Origin: Streptomyces sp. DH5
GTDB taxonomy: Bacteria; Actinomycetota; Actinomycetes; Streptomycetales; Streptomycetaceae
DNA: 64,000 nt
Direction: 5' to 3'
NCBI RefSeq assembly: GCF_020873915.1
Contig: NZ_JAHWGP010000021.1
Coordinates: 1 to 64,000 of the forward strand
Shown here: in pieces, positions 15,936 through 24,898 of the stretch
Numbering within the stretch: the first letter of the stretch is position 1
How the letters are laid out: every line of letters begins with the position of its first letter
The notes under the pieces: generated by a model
Databases searched by the model: none
Told to the model about the DNA's origin: nothing
The model's input: only the letters and a program-made list of their open reading frames with translations
Translations under genes and position numbers: made by a program

Positions 15936-17483
15936 TCAGGAACAGACGGTTCCGGCCGCCGGCGCCTTCCCCTCCAGCAGATAGCCGTGCACCGCCCGCT
16001 GCACGCACGCGTCCCCGCTGTTGTAGGCGCCGTGTCCCTCCCCCTCGTAGGTCAGTTCCACGCCGACATCCTCACCGAGGGCCCGCGCCATCCTGCGTGT
16101 CCCCTCGTACGGCGTGGCCGGGTCGCCGGTGGTGCCGATCACCAGGATCGGGGCGGCGCCCGGGGCGCTCACGTCGGGACGGTCGGTGGCGCCCGGCACC
16201 GCCCAGTCGGTGCAGCCGATCATGCCCCAGGCCAGGAAGTCGCCGAACAGAGGGGAGGCGGAGCGGAATTCGGGCAGGCTCCGGCGCACGTCCTCGGGGC
16301 TGTAGCGGGGTTTGGCGTCGGCGCAGTTGATGGAGGTGTTGGCCGCGAGGAGGTTGCTGTACTCGCCGTTCTCCCCGCGTCCGTTCATCGAGTCGGACAG
16401 CAGCATCAGGATCGTGCCGTCACCGTCGTACGCCTGCTCCAGGCCATCGGTGAGAAACGCCCAGAAGTCCCGTGAGTAGAGGGCCTGAAGGATCCCGCCG
16501 GTCGCCGCGGTCTGCGTCAGCCGACGCGGGAAGACCCCCGGCACGGGCGTGCTGTCCAGGTCCTCCAGAAGCCGGGCGATACGGTCCTTCACGTCCTGCG
16601 CGCTGTCCCCGACGGGGCACTTCTCGGCCTGGGAGACACACTCCTCGGCGTAGTTGTCGAGGGCGAGCTGGAAGCCGCGAGCCTGTCCGAGCGAGCCCTG
16701 TCCGGCGGTCAGGGTGGGGTCGACGACCGCGTCGAACACCGCCCGCCCCACCTTCCGGGGGAACAGGTGGGCGTAGACGCCGCCGAGTTCGGTGCCGTAG
16801 GAGAAGCCGAAGTAGTGCAGCCGCTCGTCGCCGAGGACCTCACGCATCAGGTCCAGGTCACGGGCGGCGTCGGTGGTGCGCACGTGCGGCAGGACCCGCC
16901 CGGAGTTCGCCTCGCAGGCCGCATTGAACTCTTCGGTGCCGTCGAGGAGTTCGCTCTGCTCCGCCGCGTCGTCGGGAGTGGCGTCCAACTGGAGGAGGGC
17001 ATCGAGCCGCTGGTCGTCCTCACAGGTCACGGGTGCGCTGCGGCCGACCCCGCGGGGATCGAAGCCGACCAGGTCGTAGCGGGTGCGCAGGGTCGCGAAC
17101 TTGTCGCCGAAGGCGGGCAGCGTGGTGACGCCGGAGACGCCCGGGCCGCCGAAGTTGAAGATCAGGGAGCCGATGCGGTCGCCCGCCGGGCCGCTCGACC
17201 GGGCCCGGATCAGGGCGAGGTCGATGGTGTCGCCCCCGGGGTCGTCCCAGTCGAGCGGCGCCTTCATCGTGGCGCAGGTCCACTCGCCGCGGTCACCCGG
17301 CAGAGGGGAGGGGGGAGGGCCCCCGCCCTGTGCCTGGGAGGGGGCCGGGCAGTCCTTCCAGTCGAGCTCCTGCCGGGTCACGTCCACGCCCTTGCCGTCC
17401 TCGCCGCAGCCCGCCAGCAGCGCGGGGAGCAGGACGGCGCAGGCGGTCAGGGTGGCGGCACGCAGGCGGGAGGGGTGGGGCAT
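15936..17483 (-). CDS. secreted tripeptidyl-aminopeptidase-type lipoprotein (paralogue)
   Basis: A 515-residue paralogue of the next gene downstream. The lipoprotein signal has a lipobox at about residues 23-26 (LLAGC). The nucleophile region is YFGFSYGTELGGVYAHLFP, nearly identical to its neighbour. Also shared are the GTTGDPATPYEG segment, the GEGHGAYNSGDAC C-terminal His motif and the final GTVCS. The pair clearly arose by tandem duplication, and their N- and mid-regions have diverged, so substrate range may differ. About 150 bp separates the two genes, enough for a separate promoter. The product should be membrane-anchored on the outer face. Confidence 0.88.
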   Translation of the reverse strand: MPHPSRLRAATLTACAVLLPALLAGCGEDGKGVDVTRQELDWKDCPAPSQAQGGGPPPSPLPGDRGEWTCATMKAPLDWDDPGGDTIDLALIRARSSGPAGDRIGSLIFNFGGPGVSGVTTLPAFGDKFATLRTRYDLVGFDPRGVGRSAPVTCEDDQRLDALLQLDATPDDAAEQSELLDGTEEFNAACEANSGRVLPHVRTTDAARDLDLMREVLGDERLHYFGFSYGTELGGVYAHLFPRKVGRAVFDAVVDPTLTAGQGSLGQARGFQLALDNYAEECVSQAEKCPVGDSAQDVKDRIARLLEDLDSTPVPGVFPRRLTQTAATGGILQALYSRDFWAFLTDGLEQAYDGDGTILMLLSDSMNGRGENGEYSNLLAANTSINCADAKPRYSPEDVRRSLPEFRSASPLFGDFLAWGMIGCTDWAVPGATDRPDVSAPGAAPILVIGTTGDPATPYEGTRRMARALGEDVGVELTYEGEGHGAYNSGDACVQRAVHGYLLEGKAPAAGTVCS

Positions 17484-17524
17484 GCTCCCATCCTGCGGTC
17501 GCCCGGGGCGGGACGCGCGGGGCG

Positions 17525-17735
17525 CGGGCCGTACGAGGTATGGACTCCGCGCAGCACCGGGCCGTACGCGGCGGGGTGCTCCGCATCCCCGGGCCGTACG
17601 CGGCGGGCGCTCCGCATCTCACCGGGCCGTACGCGGTAGGGGGCCCGCGCCTCACCGGGTACGCGGTACGGGACCAGTTCAGCACCGGGCCGTACGCGGC
17701 GGGTACTCCGCATCCCACCGGGCCGTGCGCCACAG
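17525..17735. repeat. degenerate ~32-bp tandem repeat
   Basis: About six imperfect copies of a unit centred on CACCGGGCCGTACGCGGCGGG begin near 17556, 17589, 17620, 17652, 17683 and 17716, with a weaker copy at 17525. Spacing is 31-33 bp. The array fills most of the 275-bp gap between the peptidase gene and the membrane kinase gene. The copies differ by substitutions and small indels, so no single frame stays open for all. No gene is visible. Confidence 0.75.
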
Positions 17736-17758
17736 GGACCCCGGGCCGCCTCCGCCCC

Positions 17759-20476
17759 CTACAAGGCGGCCTTGCGCGTGAGGTGGTTGAAGGCGATCCA
17801 CCCCGGCAGCACCGGCAGCCACAGCGTCAGCAGACGGAAGAGCAGCACCGCCGGTGCGGCGACCTCCTTGGGGAGGCCGACGGCGATCAGACCGACGGTC
17901 AGGGTCGCCTCGACCGCGCCCACGCCGCCGGGCGTCGGCGCCGCCGACCCCAGCGCGTTGCCGGCGAGGAAGACGACCGCGACGCCGGCGATGCTGACCG
18001 AGGTCGTCTCGTCGCCGAACGCCCGGATCGAGGCGTCCAGACACATCACGAAGCACGCCGTCAGCAGCAGCATGCCGCCGATGCCGGTGACCAGCTTCTG
18101 CGGCCGCTGGAGCACGTCGAGCATGCGCGGCACGACTCCGGCGAACAGCGAGCGCACGCGGGTGACGACGAACTTCCGCAGGAACGGCACCGACGTCACG
18201 ACCAGGACCAGTACCGCCACCGTGAGCAGGCCGCCGATCACCGTGCGGGACGGTGAGAGGGAGGGCGTCTTCTCGGTACCGGTCAGGTAGCCGAAGGCCA
18301 GCAGCATCAGGATGTGGCAGCCGAGTCCGAACAGCTGCGAGGCGCCGACGCTCGCCACCGCGAGACCCGGCCGCACCCCGGCGCGCTGGAGGAAGCGCGT
18401 GTTCAGGGCGACGCCGCCCACCGCCGCCGGGGCGACGATCTTCACGAACGACCCGGCGACCTGCGCCGCCACGGTCCGCACGAAGGGCACCCGCTCCGGC
18501 ACGAACCCGAGCAGGGCCATCGCCGCCGCGACGTAGCTGGCCGCCGAGAACAGCACCGCCGCGGCCACCCAGCCCCATTCCGCGTTCGCGATCAGCGGAC
18601 CGAACTCGATGTGGGTGAGCTGGGTGAGCAGGAAGTACGCGCCGATCGCGCCGGCGATGACACTGATCAGCGTCCGGGGGCGCACCCGCTCCAGACGGGC
18701 CGGCTCGACCGGGGCCTGCGGCCGGATCCGCAGCACCTCGTGCCGGATCTGGGTGAGCAGGTCCTCCTCGCGCGCCTCCTCCAGCGCCTCGTCGATGGCC
18801 CGCTTCTCGGCCCGCTGCTCCGCGCGTACGGCCTTCTTGCCGGACCTGTCGGCCGTCTTGTCGGGCGGGGTCCGTTCGGCGTCGTGGGAACCGCTGTGCT
18901 CCGCGCGGGCCGTCCTGGACTGCTGCCGGGACGCCTCCAGAACAGCCTCGCGTTCGCGTTCGGCACGCTCCCGGGCGAGCCTGCGCAGCGTCCCGCGCGT
19001 GGAGCGGCTCAGCGCGATGGGCTGGAGCATCGGCAGGCAGTCCGCCACGGCATCCGGGCCGAGGACGCTCAGCGCGGAGGCCACCGCGCGTTCCGCGCCC
19101 ACCCTGAGGCCCAGCGTCACCAGCAGCTGCGAGACGTCCATGCGCAGCAGCAGTTCACCGGCCGCGATCTCGCCTCCGCGCAGATCGGTGAGGATCACCG
19201 TGCCGGACGGATCCACCAGGATGGCGTCGCCCACCAGCCTGCGGTGCGCGATGCGGCGGGACTGCAGGGCCCGTACCTGGTGCCAGGTGTCGCGCAGCAG
19301 TTCGTCGGTGATCTCCTCGTCCGGCAGCGAGTCGAGTGTGCGCCCGCCGCTGTGCTCGTAGACGAGCATCACCGCGTCGGGTCCTAGTTCGGAGGTCGCG
19401 ATCAGCTTGGGCGCGTTGGCACCGGCCGCGATGGCCGCGTACGCGAGCAGCGCCTCCTGTTCCAGGGCCTGGCGCAGCGACTGCAGACTGCTGCGGGTGG
19501 CGAAGCCGCGCAGGGCCAGATTGCGCCACGCACGGTAGAAGAACCCCTGCGCCTGCTGCTCCCGGTCGACCACCGTGACGTCCAGCGGCGGACCGTCCTC
19601 CAGGGTGACGAAGTACCGGCGCCCGCGGTCACCGGTCTCGGAGGCGTCCGACGCCTCCTCCCGCGAGGCGGTCACGGGGTGGAAACCGACGGTGCGCAGG
19701 CCCGCCATCAGCGTGCGGCCCGTGGGGCGCACATTGGGGGAGCCCACCGCGTAGAGGGTGCCGTAGGCGACGGTCCACCCGATCAGCACCGTGAGGATGA
19801 TCGAGAACGGGGTCGTGTACCCGGTGACGAGCATCGAGAAGGCGTCGAGCAGCAGCACCACCCACAGCACCGCACGCCAGCGGGGTCTGCGGGACATTCC
19901 GACGGCCGTCATGTACGCGATGACGGGGGCCAGGTAGCCGTGCACCGGGTCGGTGAGGGCGTGGACGTCACCGGGGGAGGGCTGGGTGAGCGCGTCCTGG
20001 ATCGAGCCCGGGGCGGCGCGCGCCACCCACAGGTCGGTGGCGAGCGTCACACCGTGCGCGAGGACGGCGGCGAGCACACCGTCGGCGATCCGCAGCCCGT
20101 CCCGTTTGATCAGCCGCTCGACGGCGAAGGCGACCGGCACCAGGAGGATCGCGATGCTGGAGGCCAGGCCACCGATCTTGATGAGCAGGTCGGGCGCCTG
20201 TCCGGTGCCCTTGGTGATGTCCTGCTCCAGACCCGACGTCGTGCCGTGGGCGAACGCGGCGACCGCCAGGAGCACCGCGACGGCGAGTACTCCGCCGAGG
20301 AGCCGCATGAGGTCGGACGGGCGGTGCACCCGCGCGGGGAGCAGCGGCTCGTCGCCCTCCAGTTCGTCGATGTGCGCCGTGTCGGGGCTCGTGCGGCCGG
20401 GGTCCGCGGTGTCCGGGCGCGACGAGGCGTCAGGGCTGCCCTCAGCGTCCTCGGGGTGCGCGCCCTGCTGCTTCAT
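17759..20476 (-). CDS. membrane protein: kinase-like domain plus flippase-like domain
   Basis: A 905-residue integral membrane protein. Residues 1-45 are polar. Several membrane segments span about 55-255. A soluble domain at about 310-490 resembles an atypical (ABC1/aminoglycoside-type) kinase: RAWRNLALRGF, LEQEALLAYAAIAAG, VMLVYEHSGGRTLD and a degenerate catalytic loop HRRLVGDAILV followed by LTDLRGG. An Arg/Glu-rich coiled linker (495-590) leads to a C-terminal set of membrane helices (605-900) of the LPG-synthase TM / UPF0104 flippase-like family. ATG 20476 has AGAAGAG upstream, and GTG 20500 is an alternative. It may move a lipid-linked substrate, which is inferred from the family. The kinase part may be inactive. 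Confidence 0.8.
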   Translation of the reverse strand: MKQQGAHPEDAEGSPDASSRPDTADPGRTSPDTAHIDELEGDEPLLPARVHRPSDLMRLLGGVLAVAVLLAVAAFAHGTTSGLEQDITKGTGQAPDLLIKIGGLASSIAILLVPVAFAVERLIKRDGLRIADGVLAAVLAHGVTLATDLWVARAAPGSIQDALTQPSPGDVHALTDPVHGYLAPVIAYMTAVGMSRRPRWRAVLWVVLLLDAFSMLVTGYTTPFSIILTVLIGWTVAYGTLYAVGSPNVRPTGRTLMAGLRTVGFHPVTASREEASDASETGDRGRRYFVTLEDGPPLDVTVVDREQQAQGFFYRAWRNLALRGFATRSSLQSLRQALEQEALLAYAAIAAGANAPKLIATSELGPDAVMLVYEHSGGRTLDSLPDEEITDELLRDTWHQVRALQSRRIAHRRLVGDAILVDPSGTVILTDLRGGEIAAGELLLRMDVSQLLVTLGLRVGAERAVASALSVLGPDAVADCLPMLQPIALSRSTRGTLRRLARERAEREREAVLEASRQQSRTARAEHSGSHDAERTPPDKTADRSGKKAVRAEQRAEKRAIDEALEEAREEDLLTQIRHEVLRIRPQAPVEPARLERVRPRTLISVIAGAIGAYFLLTQLTHIEFGPLIANAEWGWVAAAVLFSAASYVAAAMALLGFVPERVPFVRTVAAQVAGSFVKIVAPAAVGGVALNTRFLQRAGVRPGLAVASVGASQLFGLGCHILMLLAFGYLTGTEKTPSLSPSRTVIGGLLTVAVLVLVVTSVPFLRKFVVTRVRSLFAGVVPRMLDVLQRPQKLVTGIGGMLLLTACFVMCLDASIRAFGDETTSVSIAGVAVVFLAGNALGSAAPTPGGVGAVEATLTVGLIAVGLPKEVAAPAVLLFRLLTLWLPVLPGWIAFNHLTRKAAL

Positions 20477-20632
20477 CGTCTCTTCTCGGTCTCGTATCAC
20501 CAGTCACCGCCCGCACGATGGTGGCATGCCGTATCGGCACAAGGGGGCATCAGGGTCGAAAAGCGGGGCGGCACAGTCTGCCCGAAGCGCCGCTGCGGGG
20601 CGAGTCGTACGCACACGCGTGAGCGCGTCGCG

Positions 20633-20655
20633 TTGTCGGTGGGGTGGGGCAGGAT
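20633..20655 (+). promoter_or_regulatory. RecA-NDp/PafBC-type DNA-damage promoter
   Basis: TTGTCGGT (20633-20640), a 9-bp gap, then CAGGAT (20650-20655). The known DNA-damage promoter pattern is TTGTCAGTGGC-N6-TAGGGT, which also has 9 bp between the first eight bases and the -10. Transcription would start at about 20662, giving a leaderless mRNA for the ATG at 20663. Confidence 0.55.
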
Positions 20656-20662
20656 GGGGCGG

Positions 20663-21049
20663 ATGAGCCAGGAAAGCCTCGCGCCGGACGGCCACCCGCA
20701 GGGTCCGGACGCCCTGCCCGAGTACGCCGAGCGGGTCCTCGAGGTGGCCGAGCTGATCCCGCCGGGACGTGTCATGACCTACGGGGACGTGGCCGAGTGG
20801 CTGGGGGAGGGCGGCCCCCGGCAGGTGGGGCGGGTGATGGCTCTCTACGGGGGAGCCGTGCCGTGGTGGCGCGTGGTCCGCGCGGACGGGGTGCTGCTGC
20901 CGGGCCACGAACCGAGAGCCCTCGGCCACTACCGCGCGGAGGGCACGCCGCTGAAGGAGGCGAGCCGGGCCGCGCAGGGGCATGTGCCGCGGCTCGACAT
21001 GAGACACGCGCGCTGGGACGGCGGCGGGGACACCGGGGGTCACACCTGA
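20663..21049 (+). CDS. alkyltransferase-like (ATL) DNA repair protein
   Basis: A 128-residue MGMT-domain protein. The recognition region has IPPGRVMTYGDVAEW and RQVGRVMALYGG, and the position of the usual PCHRV active site reads PWWRV (Trp68, Trp69). The alkyl-accepting Cys is therefore absent, which defines the ATL group. ATL proteins bind O6-alkylguanine, bend the DNA and hand the lesion to nucleotide excision repair. It lacks the N-terminal domain of Ada. The C-terminus (KEASRAAQGHVPRLDMRHARW) is extended and basic. ATG 20663 fits a leaderless transcript from the promoter just upstream. Its neighbours are recombination helicases. Confidence 0.88.
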   Translation: MSQESLAPDGHPQGPDALPEYAERVLEVAELIPPGRVMTYGDVAEWLGEGGPRQVGRVMALYGGAVPWWRVVRADGVLLPGHEPRALGHYRAEGTPLKEASRAAQGHVPRLDMRHARWDGGGDTGGHT

Positions 21050-21306
21050 CAGCTTCCGCCATCGGGCGCAGCGCCGTGTGACCGGTGATCCGTCCCGGTG
21101 AGAGGGGTCACATCCGTGGCATGACGTACGTTCGTGAGATGAGGGACATGTGTGCCGTGAGTGACCGGAGAGAAGAAACGGAAGGCCTGCTTCCACTGTT
21201 TTCCCCGGCGTAGCGTCGGCAGCGCGCATCCCGTTCACCACCCGCCCACCGCCCCGCACGCGCGGCGAACCGCCCCACCGCACACCCACCAGGACCGGCG
21301 AACCAC

Positions 21307-24300
21307 GTGAGCTCCTCCTTCTCCACCAACGGCCTGTCGCACCCCCCGGTGCGACGGGGGAACCGTGGCGCTTACCGGCTGGTGCGTACCCCCCCGGCCC
21401 ACGTGCACCCCCCTGAACTGGACGCCGCGCAGCGCTCCGTGGTTGAGCACACGACCGGTCCGCTGCTCGTCCTCGCAGGGCCGGGCACGGGGAAGACCAC
21501 CACGCTGGTCGAGTCCGTGGCCGCGAGGATCGCCCGCGGCGGGGACCCGGAGCGCATCCTGGTGCTGACGTTCAGCCGTAAGGCGGCCGTCGAACTGCGC
21601 GACCGCATGGCCCTGCGCATCGGGGCCGCACACGCCCCGCAGGCCACCACCTTCCACTCGTTCTGCTACGCCCTCATCCGCGCCCACCAGGACAGCGACC
21701 TCTTCGTCGAGCCGCTGCGTCTGCTGTCGGGCCCCGAGCAGGACGTCACCGTCCGCGAGCTGCTCGCCGGCCAGGTCGACCTGGAGCGGCTCGGGCTCGC
21801 CCACGTGCGCTGGCCGGACGAACTGCGTGCCTGCCTGACCACCCGCGGCTTCGCCGACGAGGTCCGCGCGGTGCTCGCCCGCAGCCGTGAACTGGGGCTC
21901 GGTCCCGACGCCCTCGACGCCTTCGCCCGCCGCATCGGACGCCCCGACTGGCGGGCCGCCTCCGCCTTCCTCGCCGAGTACCTCGACGTCCTCGACCTCC
22001 AGGGCGTCCTCGACTACGCCGAACTCGTCCACCGCGCGGTGCTCCTCGCCGGCCGTCCGGAGATCGCCGGGCAGCTCGCCGCGCGGTACGACGCCGTCTA
22101 CGTCGACGAGTACCAGGACACCGACCCCGCCCAGGTGAGGCTGCTGCACGCGCTGGCCGGCGGCCGTACCCTCGTCGCCTTCGGCGACCCCGACCAGTCG
22201 ATCTACGCCTTCCGGGGCGCGGACGTGGGCGGCATCCTGGAGTTCCCGCACGCCTTCCCCCGCCCGGACGGCCGCCCCGCCCCGGTCGAGGTGCTGCGCA
22301 CCTCCCGCCGCTCCGCCGCCGCCCTCCTGGAGGCCACCCGGCGGATCACCCGGCGCATGCCGCTGCCCCGGCTCCCCGCCGAGAAGGTCCGCGCCCACCG
22401 GGAACTCACCCCGGTGCGGGACGGCGGCCGGGTCGAGGTCCACACGTATCCGACGTCCGGGACCGAGCTGGACAACATCGCCGACATCCTGCGCCGGGCC
22501 CATCTGGAGGACGGGGTGCCCTGGAACGACATGGCCGTCCTGGTACGGGCGGGCTCCCGCACCCTGCCCGTGCTCCGCCGGGCCCTCACCTCGGCGGGCG
22601 TCCCCGTGGACGTCGACGGCGACGACCTGCCCCTGCGCCACGAACCGGCGGTCGCCCCGCTGCTGACGGCCCTGCGCGCGGTGGCGACCGCGGAGGCGGG
22701 CGGGCGGGACGACGCCCTGACCCCGTCGGCCGCCGGCGAGGCCGGCACTTTCGGCGAGACCCGTACCCGCGGCGAAACCGCTACCCGCGGCGGAAGCGTG
22801 CCCGATGCCGGCACCGATACCGACGCCGAAACCGGGGCCGACGCGGCAACCGAAACCGACGCGGCGCCCGGCCCCGCCGCCGACACCGGCACGGAGGCGT
22901 GCTGGCTCAGCACCGAGACCGCCCTCACCCTGCTCACGTCGCCCCTCGCCGGCATGGACACCGCCGACCTGCGCCGCCTCGGGCGGGCCCTGCGCGAGGA
23001 GGAGCGGGCCGGGGGGAACCCGCTGCCACCGCCCTCGGACGACCTGCTCGCCCGCGCGCTGGCCGAACCGGAACGGCTCGCCGTGCACGACCCCGTGTAC
23101 GCGCGGGGCGCCCAGCGGCTCGGCTCCCTGCTGCGCCGGGCCCGTGAGCGTCTGGCGGGCGGCGGCACGGCGGAGGAGGCCCTGTGGGACCTGTGGGATG
23201 GCACACCGTGGCCCCAGCGCCTGGAACGCTCCGCGCGCCGAGGGGGCGCGGCCGGCCGCAACGCCGACCGGGACCTCGACGCGGTGTGCGCCCTGTTCGC
23301 GACCGCCGCCCGCGCGGAGGAACGCACCGGCGGACGCGGCGCCCTGAACTTCCTGGAGGAGATCGAGGCCGAGGACATCGCCGCCGACACCCTCACCCGC
23401 CGCGCCGCCCGCCCCGACGCCGTGCGCCTGATGACCGCGCACCGCTCCAAGGGCCTGGAGTGGAGCCTGGTCGTCGTGGCCGGCGTGCAGGAAGGCCTCT
23501 GGCCCGACCTGCGCCGCCGCGGCTCCCTGCTGGAGGCCGACCGCATCGGCCGCGACGGACTCGCCGAACCGCTCACCCCCGGCGCGCTGCTCGCCGAGGA
23601 ACGCCGCCTGTTCTACGTCGCGGCCACCCGCGCCCGCGAGCGTCTCGTAGTGACGGCCGTGAAGGCCCCCGCCGACGACGGCGACCAGCCCTCCCGCTTC
23701 CTGACCGAGCTCGGCGTCGAGCCCAAGGACGTCACCGGGCGCCCCCGCCGGCCCCTGGCGGTCGCCGCGCTGGTCGCGGAACTGCGCGCCACGACGGTCG
23801 ACCCCCGGGTCTCCGACACCCTCCGCCAGGCCGCTGCCCGGCGGCTGGCCCGGCTCGCCGCGCTCGCCGACGAGGACGGCCGCCCACTCGTCCCCTCCGC
23901 GCACCCCTACCGCTGGTGGGGCATGTTCGACCCGACCGAGAGCAAGGTGCCGCTGCGCGACCGCGACCAGCCCGTCGTCCTCTCCGGCAGCGCCCTCGAC
24001 CAGCTCGCCAACACCTGCGCCCTCCAGTGGTTCCTGGGCCGGGAGGTGAAGGCCGACGCGCCCGCCACCGCCGCCCAGGGGTTCGGCAACGTGGTGCACG
24101 TCCTCGCCGACGAGGTGGCCTCCGGCCGCACCCCGGCCGACCTCGCCGTCCTCATGGAGCGCCTCGACTCCGTGTGGAACGCGCTCGCCTTCGACGCGCC
24201 GTGGAAATCGGCACAGGAGAAGGAGAACGCGCGCGTGGCACTCGAACGCTTCCTGCAGTGGCACGTCATGGACCGCACCGGACGCACCCCGGTGGCCAGC

Positions 24301-24774
24301 GAACACGACTTCGACGTCACCCTCGAAGCGGGCGACTACGAGGTGCGCATCCGCGGCCAGATGGACCGCGTCGAAACCGACGCCGAGGGACGCGCCTACG
24401 TCGTCGACTTCAAGACCGGCAAACAGGCGCCCAGCTCCAAAGAGGTGGAGCGGCACCCCCAGCTCGCCGTCTACCAGCTCGCCGTCGGCGAGGGCGCCGT
24501 CGACGAGGTCTTCGACGGAGCACGACCCGAACCGGGCGGCGCCGAACTCGTGCAGTTGCGCCAGGGCGCCGCCAAGCGGGACGGCGGCGAGACCCTGCCC
24601 AAGGTGCAGGCCCAGGAGCCGCCGGAGGGCGAATGGATCGGCGACCTGCTGGCCACCGCCGCCGGCAAGGTCCTCGACGAACGGTTCACCCCGACCGCGG
24701 GCCAGCACTGCGCCCACTGCGCCTTCCGCGCCTCGTGCAGCGCCCGCCCCGAGGGCCGGCACGTCGTCGAGTGA
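21307..24774 (+). CDS. adnA: AdnA-like UvrD-family helicase-nuclease
   Basis: A 1155-residue subunit of the actinobacterial AdnAB double-strand-break resection motor. The N-terminal SF1A motor has Walker A GPGTGKT (residues 58-64), Walker B VDEYQDTD (about 268), LTFSRKAA, DPDQSIYAFRG and MTAHRSKGLEW. The C-terminal RecB-family nuclease has RGQMDRVE and VVDFKTGK (about 1030), and QLAVYQLA. The cysteines in CALQWFLG and CAHCAFRASC probably bind an iron-sulfur cluster. An Ala/Thr/Glu-rich low-complexity insert occupies about residues 476-532. The start is GTG 21307. It is followed by the partner gene after 124 bp. Assignment of A versus B follows gene order in mycobacteria. Confidence 0.85.
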   Translation: MSSSFSTNGLSHPPVRRGNRGAYRLVRTPPAHVHPPELDAAQRSVVEHTTGPLLVLAGPGTGKTTTLVESVAARIARGGDPERILVLTFSRKAAVELRDRMALRIGAAHAPQATTFHSFCYALIRAHQDSDLFVEPLRLLSGPEQDVTVRELLAGQVDLERLGLAHVRWPDELRACLTTRGFADEVRAVLARSRELGLGPDALDAFARRIGRPDWRAASAFLAEYLDVLDLQGVLDYAELVHRAVLLAGRPEIAGQLAARYDAVYVDEYQDTDPAQVRLLHALAGGRTLVAFGDPDQSIYAFRGADVGGILEFPHAFPRPDGRPAPVEVLRTSRRSAAALLEATRRITRRMPLPRLPAEKVRAHRELTPVRDGGRVEVHTYPTSGTELDNIADILRRAHLEDGVPWNDMAVLVRAGSRTLPVLRRALTSAGVPVDVDGDDLPLRHEPAVAPLLTALRAVATAEAGGRDDALTPSAAGEAGTFGETRTRGETATRGGSVPDAGTDTDAETGADAATETDAAPGPAADTGTEACWLSTETALTLLTSPLAGMDTADLRRLGRALREEERAGGNPLPPPSDDLLARALAEPERLAVHDPVYARGAQRLGSLLRRARERLAGGGTAEEALWDLWDGTPWPQRLERSARRGGAAGRNADRDLDAVCALFATAARAEERTGGRGALNFLEEIEAEDIAADTLTRRAARPDAVRLMTAHRSKGLEWSLVVVAGVQEGLWPDLRRRGSLLEADRIGRDGLAEPLTPGALLAEERRLFYVAATRARERLVVTAVKAPADDGDQPSRFLTELGVEPKDVTGRPRRPLAVAALVAELRATTVDPRVSDTLRQAAARRLARLAALADEDGRPLVPSAHPYRWWGMFDPTESKVPLRDRDQPVVLSGSALDQLANTCALQWFLGREVKADAPATAAQGFGNVVHVLADEVASGRTPADLAVLMERLDSVWNALAFDAPWKSAQEKENARVALERFLQWHVMDRTGRTPVASEHDFDVTLEAGDYEVRIRGQMDRVETDAEGRAYVVDFKTGKQAPSSKEVERHPQLAVYQLAVGEGAVDEVFDGARPEPGGAELVQLRQGAAKRDGGETLPKVQAQEPPEGEWIGDLLATAAGKVLDERFTPTAGQHCAHCAFRASCSARPEGRHVVE

Positions 24775-24869
24775 CGGGCGTGGCACAGCGTCGAGCGATG
24801 GGCGTGACGCATCGCACCACCCGCCCCGACCTGCGGTTCCTCGTAGCCGGACCGCTCCGTGGGCCCTCA

Positions 24870-24892
24870 CTGTCAGTACTCGCCGCTACATT
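24870..24892 (+). promoter_or_regulatory. RecA-NDp/PafBC-type promoter before adnB
   Basis: CTGTCAGT (24870-24877), a 9-bp gap, then TACATT (24887-24892), six bases before the GTG at 24899. Seven of the eight upstream bases match the TTGTCAGT part of the DNA-damage consensus, with the right spacing. This suggests that adnB can be transcribed separately from adnA as a leaderless mRNA after DNA damage. Confidence 0.55.
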
Positions 24893-24898
24893 CTCTGT

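Noticed and set aside
17525-17735. The 32-bp spaced repeats as a CRISPR array
   Set aside because: The repeats are contiguous and degenerate with no unique spacers, and no cas gene is present.
21235-24870. A 1211-codon minus-strand frame opposite adnA
   Set aside because: It mirrors the high-GC third positions of adnA. The plus frame has all helicase and nuclease motifs.
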